A stretch of 64,000 nucleotides of DNA from Rachycentron canadum (lineage: Eukaryota; Chordata; Actinopteri; Carangiformes; Rachycentridae). This document shows, in pieces, positions 35,101 through 59,393 of the stretch. The stretch spans positions 3,151,285 through 3,215,284 of the forward strand of contig CM076660.1 of NCBI GenBank assembly GCA_038496675.1. Direction: 5' to 3'. The first letter of the stretch is position 1, and each line of letters begins with the position of its first letter. Both the position numbers and the translations under genes were made by a program. The notes beneath the pieces were generated by a model. The model was not told the DNA's origin. It saw only the letters and a program-made list of their open reading frames with translations, and searched no databases.

Positions 35101-38100
35101 CACCTGAAAACAGTTTGGTAATGTGGACCCAGTGAGCATGAATTGCAGAGCTAGAAGTGACGCGTTTCAGTTTAGTGGCTCTTTGGAATAAAGAGGAGCT
35201 TCCTGATCAGTTTTAGTTGAAACCGGTCCTCCGACAGTAAGAGGAGTGAGTCCTCTGAATGCCTCATGGTGGCATCGCAGATCTGTGCCTTATAGGTTTT
35301 ATCACGCATGGAAAGCTTTTGGGGAAGTGGCCTGTTTTGTTTTTTTTGTTTGTTTTTTTAAATTTACCTTTTTGAAACTACAACAGGAATATCAGCAACT
35401 GTTCAGTTAACAGTGTGATGGTGAATTGACTCATCCAGACTTGGGGCTGTGGTGTATTTTTCATTTTTTTAATTTTTTTTCTGCTTTCAAATGAGCACTG
35501 AGTCAACCAGCAGGGTAATTTCTCCAAACACTCTCTGCAGTCGTTATAGGGACTATTTTAAGGGAGTCTTATTGTTCACAGCTTTTCAAAAAAAAAACAA
35601 CAACAGGGCAACTGTTTATCAAGTGTCTCAGTGCAGGAAATTATCTCCTAATTATTATCTCCTAAGCAGCCAAAACTTCCCCGTGACACATTTTGCTTCT
35701 ACGTTTAGACTTAGAAGTAAAAATATATCATCAGTCACTATTTCACTATTATACAATTCAGTTTCAATATGTGTGTGATACAGAGTCATTATAGGTATTA
35801 AACCAAATGAGTGTGTCACACAGCAGAGTGAAGTTACGAGGGATGGAACAACAGACCATTTCATTGCATATTGTGATTAAAAAAAAAAAACACTCAAAAT
35901 AAGTTGATCCTCACATATTGAGTGACTTGAAAATTACCTGACAAGGACCAAGGTTTGGTACAACACAGTCTCTCTGCCACAAGGCTGCAGGACTGTTCAG
36001 TTTGACTCTAACGCCAATTTTTGTTAAAGGATATTTGGAAAAACATCCTTTTAATATAGTTGTGAACGTGTACTTCCTTTGGCAGAGATGTGATTCCTCT
36101 CCGCCTCAGCTTTACTTTACCTTTGATTCTAAATCCAGTTTGTTTATTAATATCTAAAGATAGCTTTTGTTTCACCGTGTTAGTGCATAAACATCAACAC
36201 TAAGTGTAGCTTTGTGCCTCTGAATGTTTTCAGAGAAAGGAGAGGTGTTTGTGTGGGGATATGGCATTCTGGGAAAAGGCCCAAAGCTATCTGAATCGTC
36301 AGTCCCGGAGATGATTCCCCCGACGCTGTTTGGACGCTCAGAGTTTAATCCCTCAGTCTCTGTCTCCAGGATCAGGTGTGGCCTCAACCACTTTGCTGCA
36401 GTAACAGGTAAGGATGTTTTTCTTGTCACGTTGAGGATGTTTTCAGGCAGAACAAACTCTTAATATATCTGCACTTATCTTAAGTCGCACTCAATGATGC
36501 ACAAGGTGAGATCTGTGTCAGATCAGCAGCGCACCACTTTACTGCTTTCAGCTTCTTTTTTTTTTTTTTTTCTTTTTAAAAGATGGAAACATAAAACTCA
36601 TAAACAACATAGTCTCATCCGGTCTGAGGAGCTAAAAGTGAGGTACAGGCGTCTGGGGAAGCAGTTTACTGTCGACTCAGGTCATTTCAGATGTTTATGG
36701 CACTGCACAAAAAAGCCCATTTTTCATCTGGACTGAAAGGAGGCGCACAGTCACTTCATGGAGTGGATGACGTGAACAGACAGGGATCCACTGAAAAGCC
36801 TCTATAGCCAGTTTTTATTAGTCTCATTTCTAAAGGAGCCAACAGCACTGACACACAAGACAGAAGTGTTTATACTTTGAATACTTTGTTATTTGAATTG
36901 TTATTTCCCAAAATCAATGTTACTTGTTACTTCACAATGTTACTTCACAGATTCAGATTTTACATTTAAAATCTCATAATATACAGTGAATTGTTAAAAA
37001 CTAAACCAGTGTCCAGTTTGAGATATTGATGTGTGTCTGTTGTCAGCGTTTCCACCAGAGAGAGATTTCCACTTTATCTTCTCACATGGTTTCAGTAAAA
37101 TAATAGTTTGAGCAAAGATGAGTGAAGAGTCCAAAAAAAAAAAAAAAAAGATAAATCCAGAGGAATCTGGAGCAGAAATTAGTTTATTTTGTGTTGTGTT
37201 GGGAACCACTGAATCCATCAAACCATCCAACTATATGTAATAAAGTATAAGTTTAAACCTCAACCAGCTGCTTACACACTGATGCATCAGTATTGATAAT
37301 CTAATAATATTGTATACATATTAATACAATATATTAATTATGTTTCTGCCTTTACTTATATATATTATTACATATTTTATTACAATATCAATACTTATGT
37401 AGTTTTACTTCAGTAGGATTTTGAGCAGACAGTGATTTGGAGCATTAACAATCTTTCTAACTATTTTTCCTTTAATGATTGATACAGCCAGTTAGCTTAG
37501 CTTAGCACGCAGACTGGAAACAGAGGGAATCAGCTACCTTAACACATTGTACCTTATTTGTTTAATGAGAAGAGAAATAGAAATAAAGACATGATATGTG
37601 ATAAAGTATCTAGTATATATGTAATTATTATGTTGTGATGTTCTTCAGTTCATTTTTTTTTTTTTTGCAGTAAGACACAAGCAGGAATGTTATGAATTCA
37701 GGTTATTTATATATTTTTTTTTATCATTTTCTGTGTGACTCATCCCACTAAAAGGTAGAATCAGTTCGAGACTGCAGCTGCTCCGTGTGCAGCCTCAGTG
37801 GGCGCTCGTGCTCGCAGCGTGTTGATGGTTTGATGGTTGTGTTGCAGATCGAGGCGAGCTCTTCGTCTGGGGGAAGAATGTGAGAGGTTGTTTGGGCATC
37901 GGCAGAAAAGAGGACCAGTACTTCCCATGGCGAGTAAGGCAACACTGATTCAGTCAAACGTGCGGCTGATGCACTGAGGAGAGGGAAAAAAGGAAAAAGG
38001 TTTTATGAGCTTGGAAGATTTTGTCCAGATGCGTTTTTTTTTTTTTAAATCAAATTAAAATGCACACTCTGTCTCTGTCCATGTTCCTTCATAGTCCAGG

Positions 38101-38503
38101 ACCACATTTATGCACATTGTTGCTCAGAATAGAGTTTCTGATAATATACTGTACATTTCTTGTGAAAAATGTGTGTGAGCTTATTAATGTGCCCTGTAGA
38201 AATTTCCAGTATGAGGCTCACAGACTTACATTTGTCCCCTCCAGACATTTTAACAGGATTTGAAGGTGTTGCTCTCAGTGTGGCACAGAATGACATCATT
38301 TCATCACCTACAAGAAAGAAAACAATAAAGAAGAACAAAATTAAAGTTCCCTCTCCCATCACTGTGGTTTTCTGTAGATCTGCTGTCCTCCTCCTCTAAG
38401 TCATGTGTCTGTGATCCTCTCTCAGGTGACCGTGCCGGGTCAAGTGATGGATGTAGCCTGTGGTGTCGACCACATGGTGGCGCTGGTGAAGTCCCTCCTC
38501 TGA
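29153..38503 (+). CDS. rcc1l: RCC1-like protein, mitochondrial (WBSCR16)
   Basis: RCC1L is a mitochondrial inner-membrane/matrix beta-propeller protein reported to act as an exchange factor for OPA1 and in mitoribosome assembly (family knowledge). Coding exons: 29153-29434, 30070-30199, 31409-31537, 32768-32834, 33743-33794, 34139-34223, 34685-34866, 34996-35083, 36234-36407, 37848-37933, 38426-38503; 1353 nt, 450 residues (human 464). All junction phases agree. Residues 1-30 are Arg-rich with no Asp/Glu, as expected of a mitochondrial presequence. RCC1-type repeats follow: KVFVWGFSFTGALG, MWGMGLNKDSQLGF, VACGRAHSLVVTDREG, VFSMGNNAYGQCG, VACGQDHSLFL, CGWGADGQTGLGHHN, GDCSLAVSRDGQLFGWGNSE, VFVWGYGILGKGP, ELFVWGKNIRG-like (here NVRG) and a last VDVACGVDHMV-like motif (MDVACGVDHMV). 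Exon 29152 starts with a single A before the ATG. No damage seen. Confidence 0.96.
29441..29488. repeat. (TCAT)12 tetranucleotide microsatellite
   Basis: Perfect TCAT units starting six bases after the donor GT (29435) of the first coding exon of rcc1l. Confidence 0.95.
30724..31190. mobile_element. Inverted-repeat DNA element (MITE) in an rcc1l intron
   Basis: Left end CAGTGGATTTTAGCTCCCAA, then TTTATTTGACT and GCTGGGTCTTCATCAGACAA. The right end, reverse-complemented, reads CACTAGATTTTAGCTCCTAA, then GATTTGACT and ACTGGGTCTTCAAGAGGCAA. The arms match with few differences over roughly 100 bases and face each other across an AT-rich core, giving an element of about 465 bp in the intron 30200-31408. 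It has no coding capacity. The class is not determined; target-site duplications could not be fixed by eye. Confidence 0.75.
31538..32767 (+). other. rcc1l: rcc1l intron, nothing recognised
   Basis: AT-rich intron between exons 31409-31537 and 32768-32834 with GTAAGA donor and CCCAAG acceptor (a less usual AAG acceptor). No transposon end or extra exon seen. Confidence 0.6.
35084..36233 (+). other. rcc1l: rcc1l intron, nothing recognised
   Basis: Intron between exons 34996-35083 and 36234-36407. It contains poly-T and poly-A runs (about 35340-35360, 35880-35890) but no recognisable element. The donor GTCGGT is weaker than the others in the gene. Confidence 0.6.
36408..37847 (+). repeat. rcc1l intron with dispersed repeat at about 37485-37560
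   Basis: The piece CAGCCAGTTAGCTTAGCTTA followed by GCAGACTGGAAACAGAGGG resembles a dispersed repeat familiar from teleost genomes. A copy in the opposite orientation is at about 45668-45745. The rest of the intron is AT-rich. Confidence 0.65.
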
Positions 38504-40060
38504 GCGCTCGTCCTTCCCGGCTGTGCACGAAAGCCTGGATGTTTGGCTGAGCCACCCCTCCCTTCCCCCTCCTCGCTGACTACCCCCCCGCTCACCCCCG
38601 GGTGCCTCAGGGAGCCGATCAGGGCCACTCTGGAGTCTTGAAGCCAGCTGCTCTCCACAGGCGACGGACCCTCGTGTCCCTCCGTCCTGCCGTGACGTCA
38701 AGCAGTGAGCAGAGCAGTCGATTCTGCAGCAAAGTGTCACTGACATGGTTGACTTCATCCAAGGTCACAGGGAGGGACATCTAAGGATAGTTGTTATTAC
38801 AATTATGGCTGAAATGTCAGTCAATTGGTTATTTGATTGATGCAAAAAAAAAAAAAAAAAAAATCAAATCGCTGTGTGGTTGCAGCCTCTTCAGTGTGAG
38901 GAGCTGCTGTTTTTCTCGTCTCAATAACTGGATGTCTCCGGATGTTGTTGGACAAAACAAGATATTTGAAGACGTCAGCTTGGGCTTTGGACACGTTTTC
39001 ACTATCTACTGACATGTTAGAGACTGAACAGAAGATTAAGTGATAATGAAAGTTTTTATTTTTATTTATATCACCAGGACGGCACAGTGGTGCAGCGGTC
39101 AGCACTGTCCCCTCACAGAAACAAGGTCAAGGGTTCTGGATTCAAACCTGGGGCATGTAGGGCGCTTGCACTTTCTCCCTGTGCCTGCATGGGCCTCCCA
39201 CAGTCCAAAGTCATGCACATTAGATTAATTGGTGACTCTAGTTGCCCGTAGTTGTGCACGTGATAATGTTTCTGAATCTGGGACCTAAAAATGTAACATA
39301 ACTGAGGCCAAAACTATGAAAATGAAACCAAAGCTGCAACAAACTTGACAAGCTTCATACCAGAAAACACAGTCTCCTTTCAGGTTGTTAACTCTGCAAA
39401 ATGATGTTCTTGTTTCACCACTACACAAAAAATGTTTTCTGTGCTCAGTGAATGAAATGATTCACCGTGGGATCATCAGACTCTTGTTGTTTGAACAATA
39501 CACCGTGGCATTTTAAATCTCCGCAGGCCAATCAAAGGTTTGTGTAACACTGGACCATTTGAAAAGGCTGTGACGGCAAAACAATCCACACAAAAATGAT
39601 CGTCTGCCTGCAGACTGCAAATAGAGGTGAAGGCACTCTGCCAGGGAGAGGACGGGTTCTGAAGAATCCATTTTACAACATGAACCTGTGTCATCAATAG
39701 CGTGTGTGTTCGTCGTGCATATAAAAGGTTGATGGGAACAGAGGAAAGATACAGAAAACTACAACCAAGGCATCGTGATTGCATCGAGCTGCCCCGACAT
39801 TTATTGTCATATGAATCAAACGTGCCGGCAGTGACTTGAGACTCGTAAAGGGAAACATGATGAAGGCAGTATTTTCAATTTGTTTATTGTTACATTTAGT
39901 CTGGATGTGTTTGGAGGATTAACTCACTTTTTTCCCCACAGTGCTCGTTTGATGCTGTGAAATTCCTCTTGTGAAATGGAGAAATTGCAGCTTAAACACA
40001 TTAAATTGAACACAAATTGAATTTATTTACCATGTAAGTTTTGAATCAATAAATACTGAA
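38504..40060 (+). other. rcc1l: Probable 3'UTR of rcc1l and downstream sequence
   Basis: Follows the TGA at 38501-38503. A canonical AATAAA is at 40048-40053, which would give a 1.55-kb 3'UTR containing the repeat at 39066-39260; an earlier non-canonical end cannot be excluded. Confidence 0.4.
39066..39260 (+). repeat. Dispersed teleost repeat, copy 4 (forward)
   Basis: Head GACGGCACAGTGGTGCAGCG, then GTCAGCACTGTCCCCTCACA, GGATTCAAACCTGGGG (tRNA-like B box), CCCACAGTCCAAAGTCATGC and TTGGTGACTCTAGTTGCCCG. Same family as the copies at 5190, 21017, 24391 and 43928. Confidence 0.88.
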
Positions 40061-40290
40061 ATTACTGTTCAAGCTTATGTTAAAACTTTATTTGACACGT
40101 CTGTAAATCCCTTATTTCTTTCTGGAAGGGGCTGAAGCTCCAGTTACAGGTTAAACAGACGTAATATGATTAGTATTCGTTTAAATATAGAAGATGACAC
40201 TGACTTCGCTGCAGAAACTCCTACATTTAAACAAGACAAAATGATGAACACTTTCCTTTCACTCTCTGTTCAGGGCATCAAACCTGACAT

Positions 40291-40324
<34 letters not shown>

Positions 40325-41264
40325 ACAATAGGCTGCATTAATAGCTCTGTAACAGATGATCAATACGTCATAACAATTTGACTGTGACCTCATTTAAAAG
40401 CATTGGTGGTGAAATGATCAGCACATTTGTTGCAGCGCTGCTCATCAGGGTAATGAAGTTAAAATAAGGAGAGACCTGTGCAGCGTGGCGGCTGCAGTCT
40501 GAGCAGTGAGTTGTGTGCTTTATTCAGCGTTTTGTGTTTTCTAGATAAGGATTTTGCCAAGTTAATTTGGCTCTTTCATGGAGGAGCTTTGCACATTAAA
40601 ACTCATTAAAACTGTTGCTAAAAATGAAGCCGGTGCAATTTCAAAAAACACTTAAACTAATGCCCAGTTATTGCTGTTTCACAGAGGCTTTTAATCAGAG
40701 CTGTGCAGGTCTGCTGACCATTCAGAAATACACAGTTTGACTATGGAGGAATGTGTTTTAAGTAAAGTTTTAATTGGAGCAATTCTGTCATAGATATTCC
40801 TCTAAAAATCAACAACTTATTCAAAATAGTAACTATGTTATTTCAGTGCTAATTAGTACCAAATTACATATTTTAAGAAATCATGTAGCTGTAAAATAAA
40901 AAGTGTTGCATAATTATTATTCTAAATGATCTTTGCATCTGATCCTGACTGTAACTGATATTAACAGCTGTTTTTTTCTTACAGTGAGTGTAGCTGGACT
41001 TTGTATTCATCCTGGTTGGTGCTGTTGCTCTCTCCTCTTTGAGCTCCTGTATTTTATGCCTATCCATCACTCTGGCAGCTTCAGGCTCAGAGAGTATGGA
41101 AACGTATTTATGATAAAACTTGACAACTTGATATATATATATATAAAAATAAAGATAAACCTGACTGTGATTTTTAGTTTGTTTTCTCTGGTAACTGCTT
41201 GAAGTTTTTGGCTGTTGTACTTAGACGTGTGTGTGTCCATACCTGGAATTTGTTGTGGGTCAAA

Positions 41265-41585
41265 CTGGGGCTGCACAATATTCAAATCCATATTTATCCA
41301 TATTGCAATTGTTTTGGCAGAATATTGTGATTGTGATATGATTTCAGTTGATTGTTTTTGATTCAAAAGTGAGAATGAATCAGTTTTTTTTTTTTTTTTT
41401 TTTTTTTGGACCTTGGGCCACGGGACCTGTGTAGCAGCACAATGCTTATGGCGCTAACAGTCTTCAACAATGTTGTGACAGATTTTACCTTAATCAAAAA
41501 AAATATCATCTCCTGTAATTTGGATGTTGTCCTTGGCCATATTGCAATTTCAATTATATTTCCATGAATTGTGCAGCAACATCTA
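41265..41585. mobile_element. Non-autonomous DNA transposon of the GGGCTGCACAAT type
   Basis: Left end GGGGCTGCACAATATTCAAA with CATATTGCAATTGTTTTGGC. The right end, reverse-complemented, reads GTTGCTGCACAATTCATGGA with AAATTGCAATATGGCC. The inverted ends and the GCTGCACAAT start match an abundant teleost MITE I recognise. An internal T tract (about 41386-41408) interrupts it. Confidence 0.7.
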
Positions 41586-43927
41586 TGCCAAAAATGTATG
41601 ATTCAAAATATTTCTAAAAATTGGTTTTGCAGACGTTCCTTGCAGAAGAGCACGTGTTCCCTCTTTGATCACTAGCGTGCAGAGACTTGTTCTAGTGACA
41701 AACAACGACTGTAAACATGTTTGTTTGTTTACAAGAAAACGCCATAGGGCACCTTTAATTCATTTTCCACAAAGTCCTCTGATGTTTTGAATCATTTTTC
41801 ACACCTGAACGGCTCATTCCTATCACTTGAGTTAAATCAGTGTGTTGACTTTATAACAATCCCGATTCAAAGTCCACTTACTATATTTATCTGGAGCTTT
41901 CAGCTGTATTGCAACAAGCACATTTCCATCCAACTGTGTGTATGTGAAAACCTGAAATACAGAAAATCTGCCAAAAAACTTTGAAATGTCACAAATAGAT
42001 TTTTACATTTGCTTGAGGTTGAACTACAACTGAACCTCGTTTAGTTTAGTTTAAAATGCACATAAAAACCATATTCGTGTCACGTTGTCTACTGTGTGTT
42101 TGTCCTTGTGAGGTTTGACTGCTGCTCCTCTATTCACCTTTAATGATGTTTATGTTGCTCCCTCTTCTTCTGCAAGGTTTTCACGGCACCAGACTGGAGG
42201 ATTAGAGCCGCCAAACCACTTCTTCGTTTGGTTTTAATGAGTGGTGGAGTGGATTTAAATACACGTTCATTTGCATTTACTTTTGCTGTTTATAATTATT
42301 GCTGTGGCGTTTGCTCACTGCTCATACGGATGGATACGCTGAAATGTGAATTCAATGGGTTGTAAAAATGTGTTCAGAGCACTTTGAGCTTCTTGTTTGA
42401 GTTCACGTTAACATCCACTGGTGAAGACCATGTGATTATGGGTGAAGGCTCCAGAGAAGGCCAGTCTTGTCAAACTACTGAGTTCAAGGTCAATGTGGGC
42501 GCAACAAACACTTTAATACCCAGAAATCTTGTGATCCCAGTGAGCTGTACATTATGACTTGAGTATGACGCAGGAAACGCGTTGTTGTTGTTGATATAAC
42601 AACAGCCTTGCAGTGTGAAGTCACGCTCTTCCACTGGATTTTGGACTCGTAACTTAAATTCTAGTTAGTGGGAATTGAGACGTAAGCAAAGACCTTTTAC
42701 TGACAAACCAGTGAGCCGCAGAGTTGAACTGCAGGGGGATTATGTAAGGAGAAAGATGATCATGAGGGGAAACACTAACATACCACGTCTGCTCCTTTAA
42801 CCCTGCTCTGCAGTGAGCGTTTCTGCAGCTGGAGCGGCCCCGTCCTCCCTGAAGTGAGCCGAGGCAGAGAAAAGGTGGCGTGTGGAGGGATACAAGGACC
42901 TGGCTGTTCTCTGCTTTGTTTACACAGGTCAAATAATACACTCAGCTGATATACCTGCAGTCTTCCCTGCTGTCATCCATTTGCTGCAGGCTGGAGTTGG
43001 AGGGGAGAGAGTGTCGGGGGTGGTCACTGCAGTCCAATCCAGCGGTGAAGACACCGACAGAAGGACAGGTGTGTGTACTAAATGTGCATTTTCTCACAAA
43101 TGTCACACTTTAAATTACACCAGTAAAACCCCATTAGTGACTCCATGGAGCTGCAGTTACTCTGCTCATGATGAAAGCATCGCACAGGATGAGTCAGGTG
43201 GAGATTTTGATTAAAAAGGTTTTGCTCTTATGATTAAGTGCAGAGAGGAAATTTTTACATGTAGTGTTTTAAAAATATAAAAATAAACTAATCTATGAAT
43301 CCAACCCAGTTCAGTACACTCTCTCTGGTTTGACCTGAAGCTCATGGATCACGATAGAAAACACAAGCCACAATCTTGATTTTATGGCTCTTTGCTACTC
43401 GTGTCGCTTGTTTCAAAGGGTCTCACCACTACATTTCTGCCGTAAGGCTTTCAAATAGCAAAAAAAAAAAAAAAAAACCCTCCCTCCCAAACACAGGCAG
43501 CATCATGACAGTTCGTCATCATGGCTTCAGTCTTGGGGGCGTCAACTCTTCAGAAAATCATTGCTTTCATCACAGTAATGATGTAGTAACAGTTGGTTCT
43601 GTGTTGAAGTCGGCTTCCTCCTACCTAAGACCTGACCCTGACCTGTTATCACCACTAACCCCAACCGGACACAAGCTGCCTCTGTCGCCTGATCGCTTCA
43701 GTCTATGAGCATCAGTTTAGTTTTATTTTTCCACGTCAGACTATGGCATAAAAGTTCACTGAATGAATGTGTTCATTGAACCTCACATCCATCCGTCCAT
43801 CAGTTTATATTTCCTTTTACATATGTGTGAATTTTGGCTTTAGAGGAACGTATTATCAGAAAGAATCAATCCTCTGGGGAGCACGAATAATCATATCAAA
43901 TTCAATTTAAATCTGACCATTATTTTC

Positions 43928-44190
43928 CAGACAGGGTGGCACAGTGGTGCAGTGGTTAGCACTTGCTTCACAGAGAGGTTCTGGGCTCGGACCTTGTTTC
44001 CATGTGAACATGTTTGGAGCATGTTCTCCCTGTGTGGGTTCCCTCCGGGTTCTCCGACTTCCTCCCACAGCCCAAAGACATGAACGTTAGGGTAATTGGC
44101 CGTGGATGTGATTGCTTGTTTGTCTGTGTGTCTGTCCAGTGTGTACCCCGCCGTCACCCAGTGTCAGCTGGGATTGACCCCAAACCCCTC
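43928..44190 (+). repeat. Dispersed teleost repeat, copy 5 (forward)
   Basis: Best-preserved head: AGGGTGGCACAGTGGTGCAG, TGGTTAGCACTTGC, then CATGTTCTCCCTGTGTGGGT, CTTCCTCCCACAGCCCAAAG and a tail TACCCCGCCGTCACCCAGTG, TCAGCTGGGATTGACCCC. Confidence 0.9.
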
Positions 44191-44843
44191 TCCTCCCTCC
44201 CTCAGTGTCCAAGATTCATTCTCTTGCACACTAACTTTCAGTTTTACCATTTTGTTTTACATTTAATAATATTTAGTAGCTTTTTGTAAAAAAAAAAAAA
44301 CAAAAAACCCTCAAAACATGTTTTAACAAATGTCTCATGAAAAAAAGACGTTACCTTTTGTATCATGAGTGAATCCCACCTCAGAGTCTTTTCACTCCCT
44401 GTTAGTTTGATGAAACAAACACTGTCGGTGGAAGTCAAAGCGTCACCATCACTGCTGCTGTTTGTGCTTGGCAGGTTATTATAGGCACAAGATGACTGGG
44501 CAGATGATCTTTCACATGTAATTTGTGTTGTGCTCTATTGTTTTGTTTTCAGTTTGTGCTGAAAATCCACTTCTGTCCTGTTCTCTTACCACGGATAGAG
44601 CTGATTTTACTTTCTTATGACTGTAAATAAACTAAATAGACTAATGCAAGCTGATATTCATGTTACTGGATTATGTTTTCTCGTTGCTACCATTTTAAGA
44701 CAGCGTGTCACCTGTGTATCGATTACAGAACTCATCAGGAGCAAATAAGAGAGCGAGCGAGAGCACAATCCCCTGTTGGTGAGTAAAGACACTTGAAAGG
44801 ACACGGGTAAAAACCGAACATGCGTCAAGCTCAAAAAAACTTG

Positions 44844-46267
44844 TTTATTTTTTTCCACACAAGAAGCTCCAAATGAAAAGCTTTTAACATTTTCTTTGAA
44901 ATGGAATCAGAAGAAATGTCACCTTCCTCATGTATTAACACTGATAAATACAGGGTTTCTACTAATCAAGACTGATCAGAAGAAAGGTTGCTGTTAGGTG
45001 CAAGGTATCAAGAAAGAAAAAGGAAAAAAAAAAAAAAAGAAAAGACATTATCACCAAATCCTTAAGACCAACAGAAATCTCCTCATCTGAACAGGATCTT
45101 TCTAAAGTAAATACCCTCCCTGTTTTCACATCATGACAGCAGGCCTGTGGGGCTGGGACCTGCGTTAAAGTGCAGACTGGGGCAGGAGAGGGGCAGCTTC
45201 TAGACCTAAAATGGACACCGGGGCTCTGAGGGAAACCTTCATTCCCCTGTGTATAACCTTAGCTTATATGCACAGCACATTTGCATGTGTCATTATTGGA
45301 GTTAATTGTCAAAGTGGCTCAGTCATTTATTACTACTGCAGATGCAAACGTGTTTTGTTTTTTTTGTTGTTTTGGTTTTCTCCATTGTTGCAAATTATCG
45401 TCAGGCCTCTACTGCAGGTTCACACTGTGAGCAACACGATCACCAAGAAGGTCACCAGAGGACACGGGCAGGTTTCTGTCAAATGTAAGGCCTGTTGGTC
45501 AGGAGCAGCTGGATTGTGTTAACGTTTTCATTTGCCGAGGAAACTCGCTGTCACTGCTCCCAGCCAAAGATCCAGCAAGAGCACGAGCACAATATGTAGA
45601 TTTTACATTTGTGTTTGAGTTAAAGAGATTAATTAACCCAACATACAACATGGTGCTTGTTTGTGTATTTAGCCAGGCTAACGGTTCCCCCTTGCTTCCA
45701 CTCTTTATGCTAAGCTATGCTAATCTCCTCCTGGCTCCAGATATGAGAACGTATAAATCCTCTCATCTTAGTCTTGATAATATAGAAACGTGAATTTCTC
45801 AAAGCAAATACAACCCATGTTAAACCTTCTTCAGACTCACCCGAGGGCTGGATCCTACAATTATTGCCAATAAAACTGCTGTTACTCTGAAGTGGAGCAG
45901 CAACTAATGTTGGATTCTTTATCAGTTAACCTACAAGTGATCTATTTGTTTGTATTTAGAAGGAGAATATGTTGTACAATATGTTGACCAACAAATATTC
46001 TTTTCAAATTTAATGTCGTAATATATCTACACCTGATTGAAAAAACATTTGTAATTTATTGTAATTTGTAATTAAGGTTATATTTTTTGGTCATTTTATT
46101 CACATTTTAATATTAACATTTAATTATTAGTATATTATGGAAGTTATTTTAATGTGTGAAACTATGTTGACCTCCAGTTTATCTGTATGTTTTTTTCTTT
46201 CTTAAATTTTGGGTTTGTCAAAGAACATGCTCTTTTTCGTGCCTCATAAATAAATAAATAAATATAA

Positions 46268-46299
<32 letters not shown>

Positions 46300-47721
46300 T
46301 AGATTGATCAATGCAATCAATCAAGACGCTAAAGCAATGTTGGTGTTTTTGTATTGCTTGTTCAGAACTGAACCAAACTGAAAGATGAATATAAGTTTAA
46401 TTCAAAGGTTTGTTTTTCATTCTGTTGAGGGGAAGTAAATGTAAAAATGGTAGTGGCTGATCTGGTAGTGGTTGCTAACCTGCTAACAGTGCAATGCTAC
46501 ATTAAACAAAAGCAGCTATAACATCTACTGTCTTAGTGTTGGTAGGTTCATGAGCTAAATAGCACAAAAAGCGTAAAATAAAGTTTAGCTGAGGCTGATG
46601 AGAAATTTTGTTTTGCAGGTGTTTGGTCATGAATTAAAGGATTGGCTAATTTGAAGTGGAAAATGTATTTTAATTCATTTTTTTTTCAATCTAGATTCAA
46701 ATTTCAGTATCATATAGAACAGAAAAATTGTTGTATTTTGCCAAAATGGAGTTCTGTTTTGTTTTTATGTTAAAAGCAATTTCAGTGGTTTCTAGATGAA
46801 ACGCATCTCAATTGTCACTGATTAATTTTTCTAAATCAAATCACCATTTAATAAACTGATATGAAGTCAGTGACTTATGTCTGTTGCTCACAGTGTGAAT
46901 GCATGTAACTTATCAAAGACTAAAGATTAATTCCTCAACATCTCAGATTCACTTCATGTTTCACCAGACTAAGCATCTGAATTTCACTTTAAGGTCTGAA
47001 GGGACTCCAACAGTCAGATCATCGCTGTAATCCAAACAAGTTTGACATCTAATAAAAGCAACAAAAAAAAAAAAAAAAGGAAAAACCATCTGACTCAACC
47101 AGTCTGTCATCAATGGCTGCTTCCAAAATTGTCTCCTTCAATTGCACACATGTATAGTATTTTGAAAAAGGCATTGGTTTAGGCATTCAAACATCTTGGC
47201 ACTGAGAAAATTGACCTGTGGAAAAACCAAAAAAAAAAAAAAGAAAGAAAAGGAGAGCGTGATATATATATCTATATAATATTTCTTTTGTTTTTGAGAG
47301 TACATTCGTCATCCTTCCATGAGAGGAATTATGTAACTAATACAGTATGGCGCTCAAGAGGGTCAGGGAGTGGGAAGAAGCAGCTTTAGAGAGGAAAAGA
47401 AACTAAATATTCAGTCTGGTAAACTAAAGTGACAACTACCAGAGCAGGCAGTGATGGGCCTTGAGTGCCGATGATGGGTAAGGAAAGGGCAAAAGAAAAA
47501 TGATCAAGTAACAAAGGCATCCCTATCACACTGTCACACCCCCTCTGTCCCCACCCCACCGAGACGCCACCCATACTCTGTGCTTAGATCCCTTCCTTCT
47601 ATCAGAGCCGGTCCACAGTAGTCCGCTAATAAGCTCTTGGCACTTTTTGGACATGATAAACGTTTGAACGAAATGACTTTTTGAAAACGGTTGTTTTCAT
47701 GTTTTTTTTTTTTTTCTTCCT
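44844..47721 (-). other. castor2: Possible long 3'UTR of castor2 plus intergenic sequence
   Basis: Downstream of the castor2 stop on its sense strand. Several AATAAA signals occur on this strand (46095-46100, 44844-44849 among them), so the end is undecided. On the sense strand, 46243-46262 reads as overlapping ATTTA pentamers (AU-rich-element-like) if transcribed. It includes a repeat fragment at about 45668-45745 (CAGGCTAACGGTTCCCCCTT, ATGCTAAGCTATGCTAA), inverted relative to 37487, and a remnant near 45893 with AGCAGCAACTAATG. Confidence 0.35.

Positions 47722-59393
<11,672 letters not shown>

Larger units (their letters stand above)
40061..44843. other. Intergenic region between rcc1l and castor2, repeats only
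   Basis: No exon recognised on either strand. It contains (AT)n near 40303-40320, the element at 41265-41585 and the repeat at 43928-44190. Open frames such as 42882-43214 and 43376-43708 show no family motif or supporting splice structure. Confidence 0.55.

Noticed and set aside
38326..38331. AATAAA-like signal in rcc1l
   Set aside because: It lies in the last intron, before the final coding exon at 38426, so it is not the normal end of the transcript.
38396..38758. Open frame of 120 codons on the - strand
   Set aside because: Antisense of the last rcc1l exon and its 3'UTR; no family likeness.
42882..43708. Open frames on the + strand between rcc1l and castor2
   Set aside because: No recognised domain and no flanking splice structure; one frame runs through a poly-A tract. 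Not enough to call a gene.
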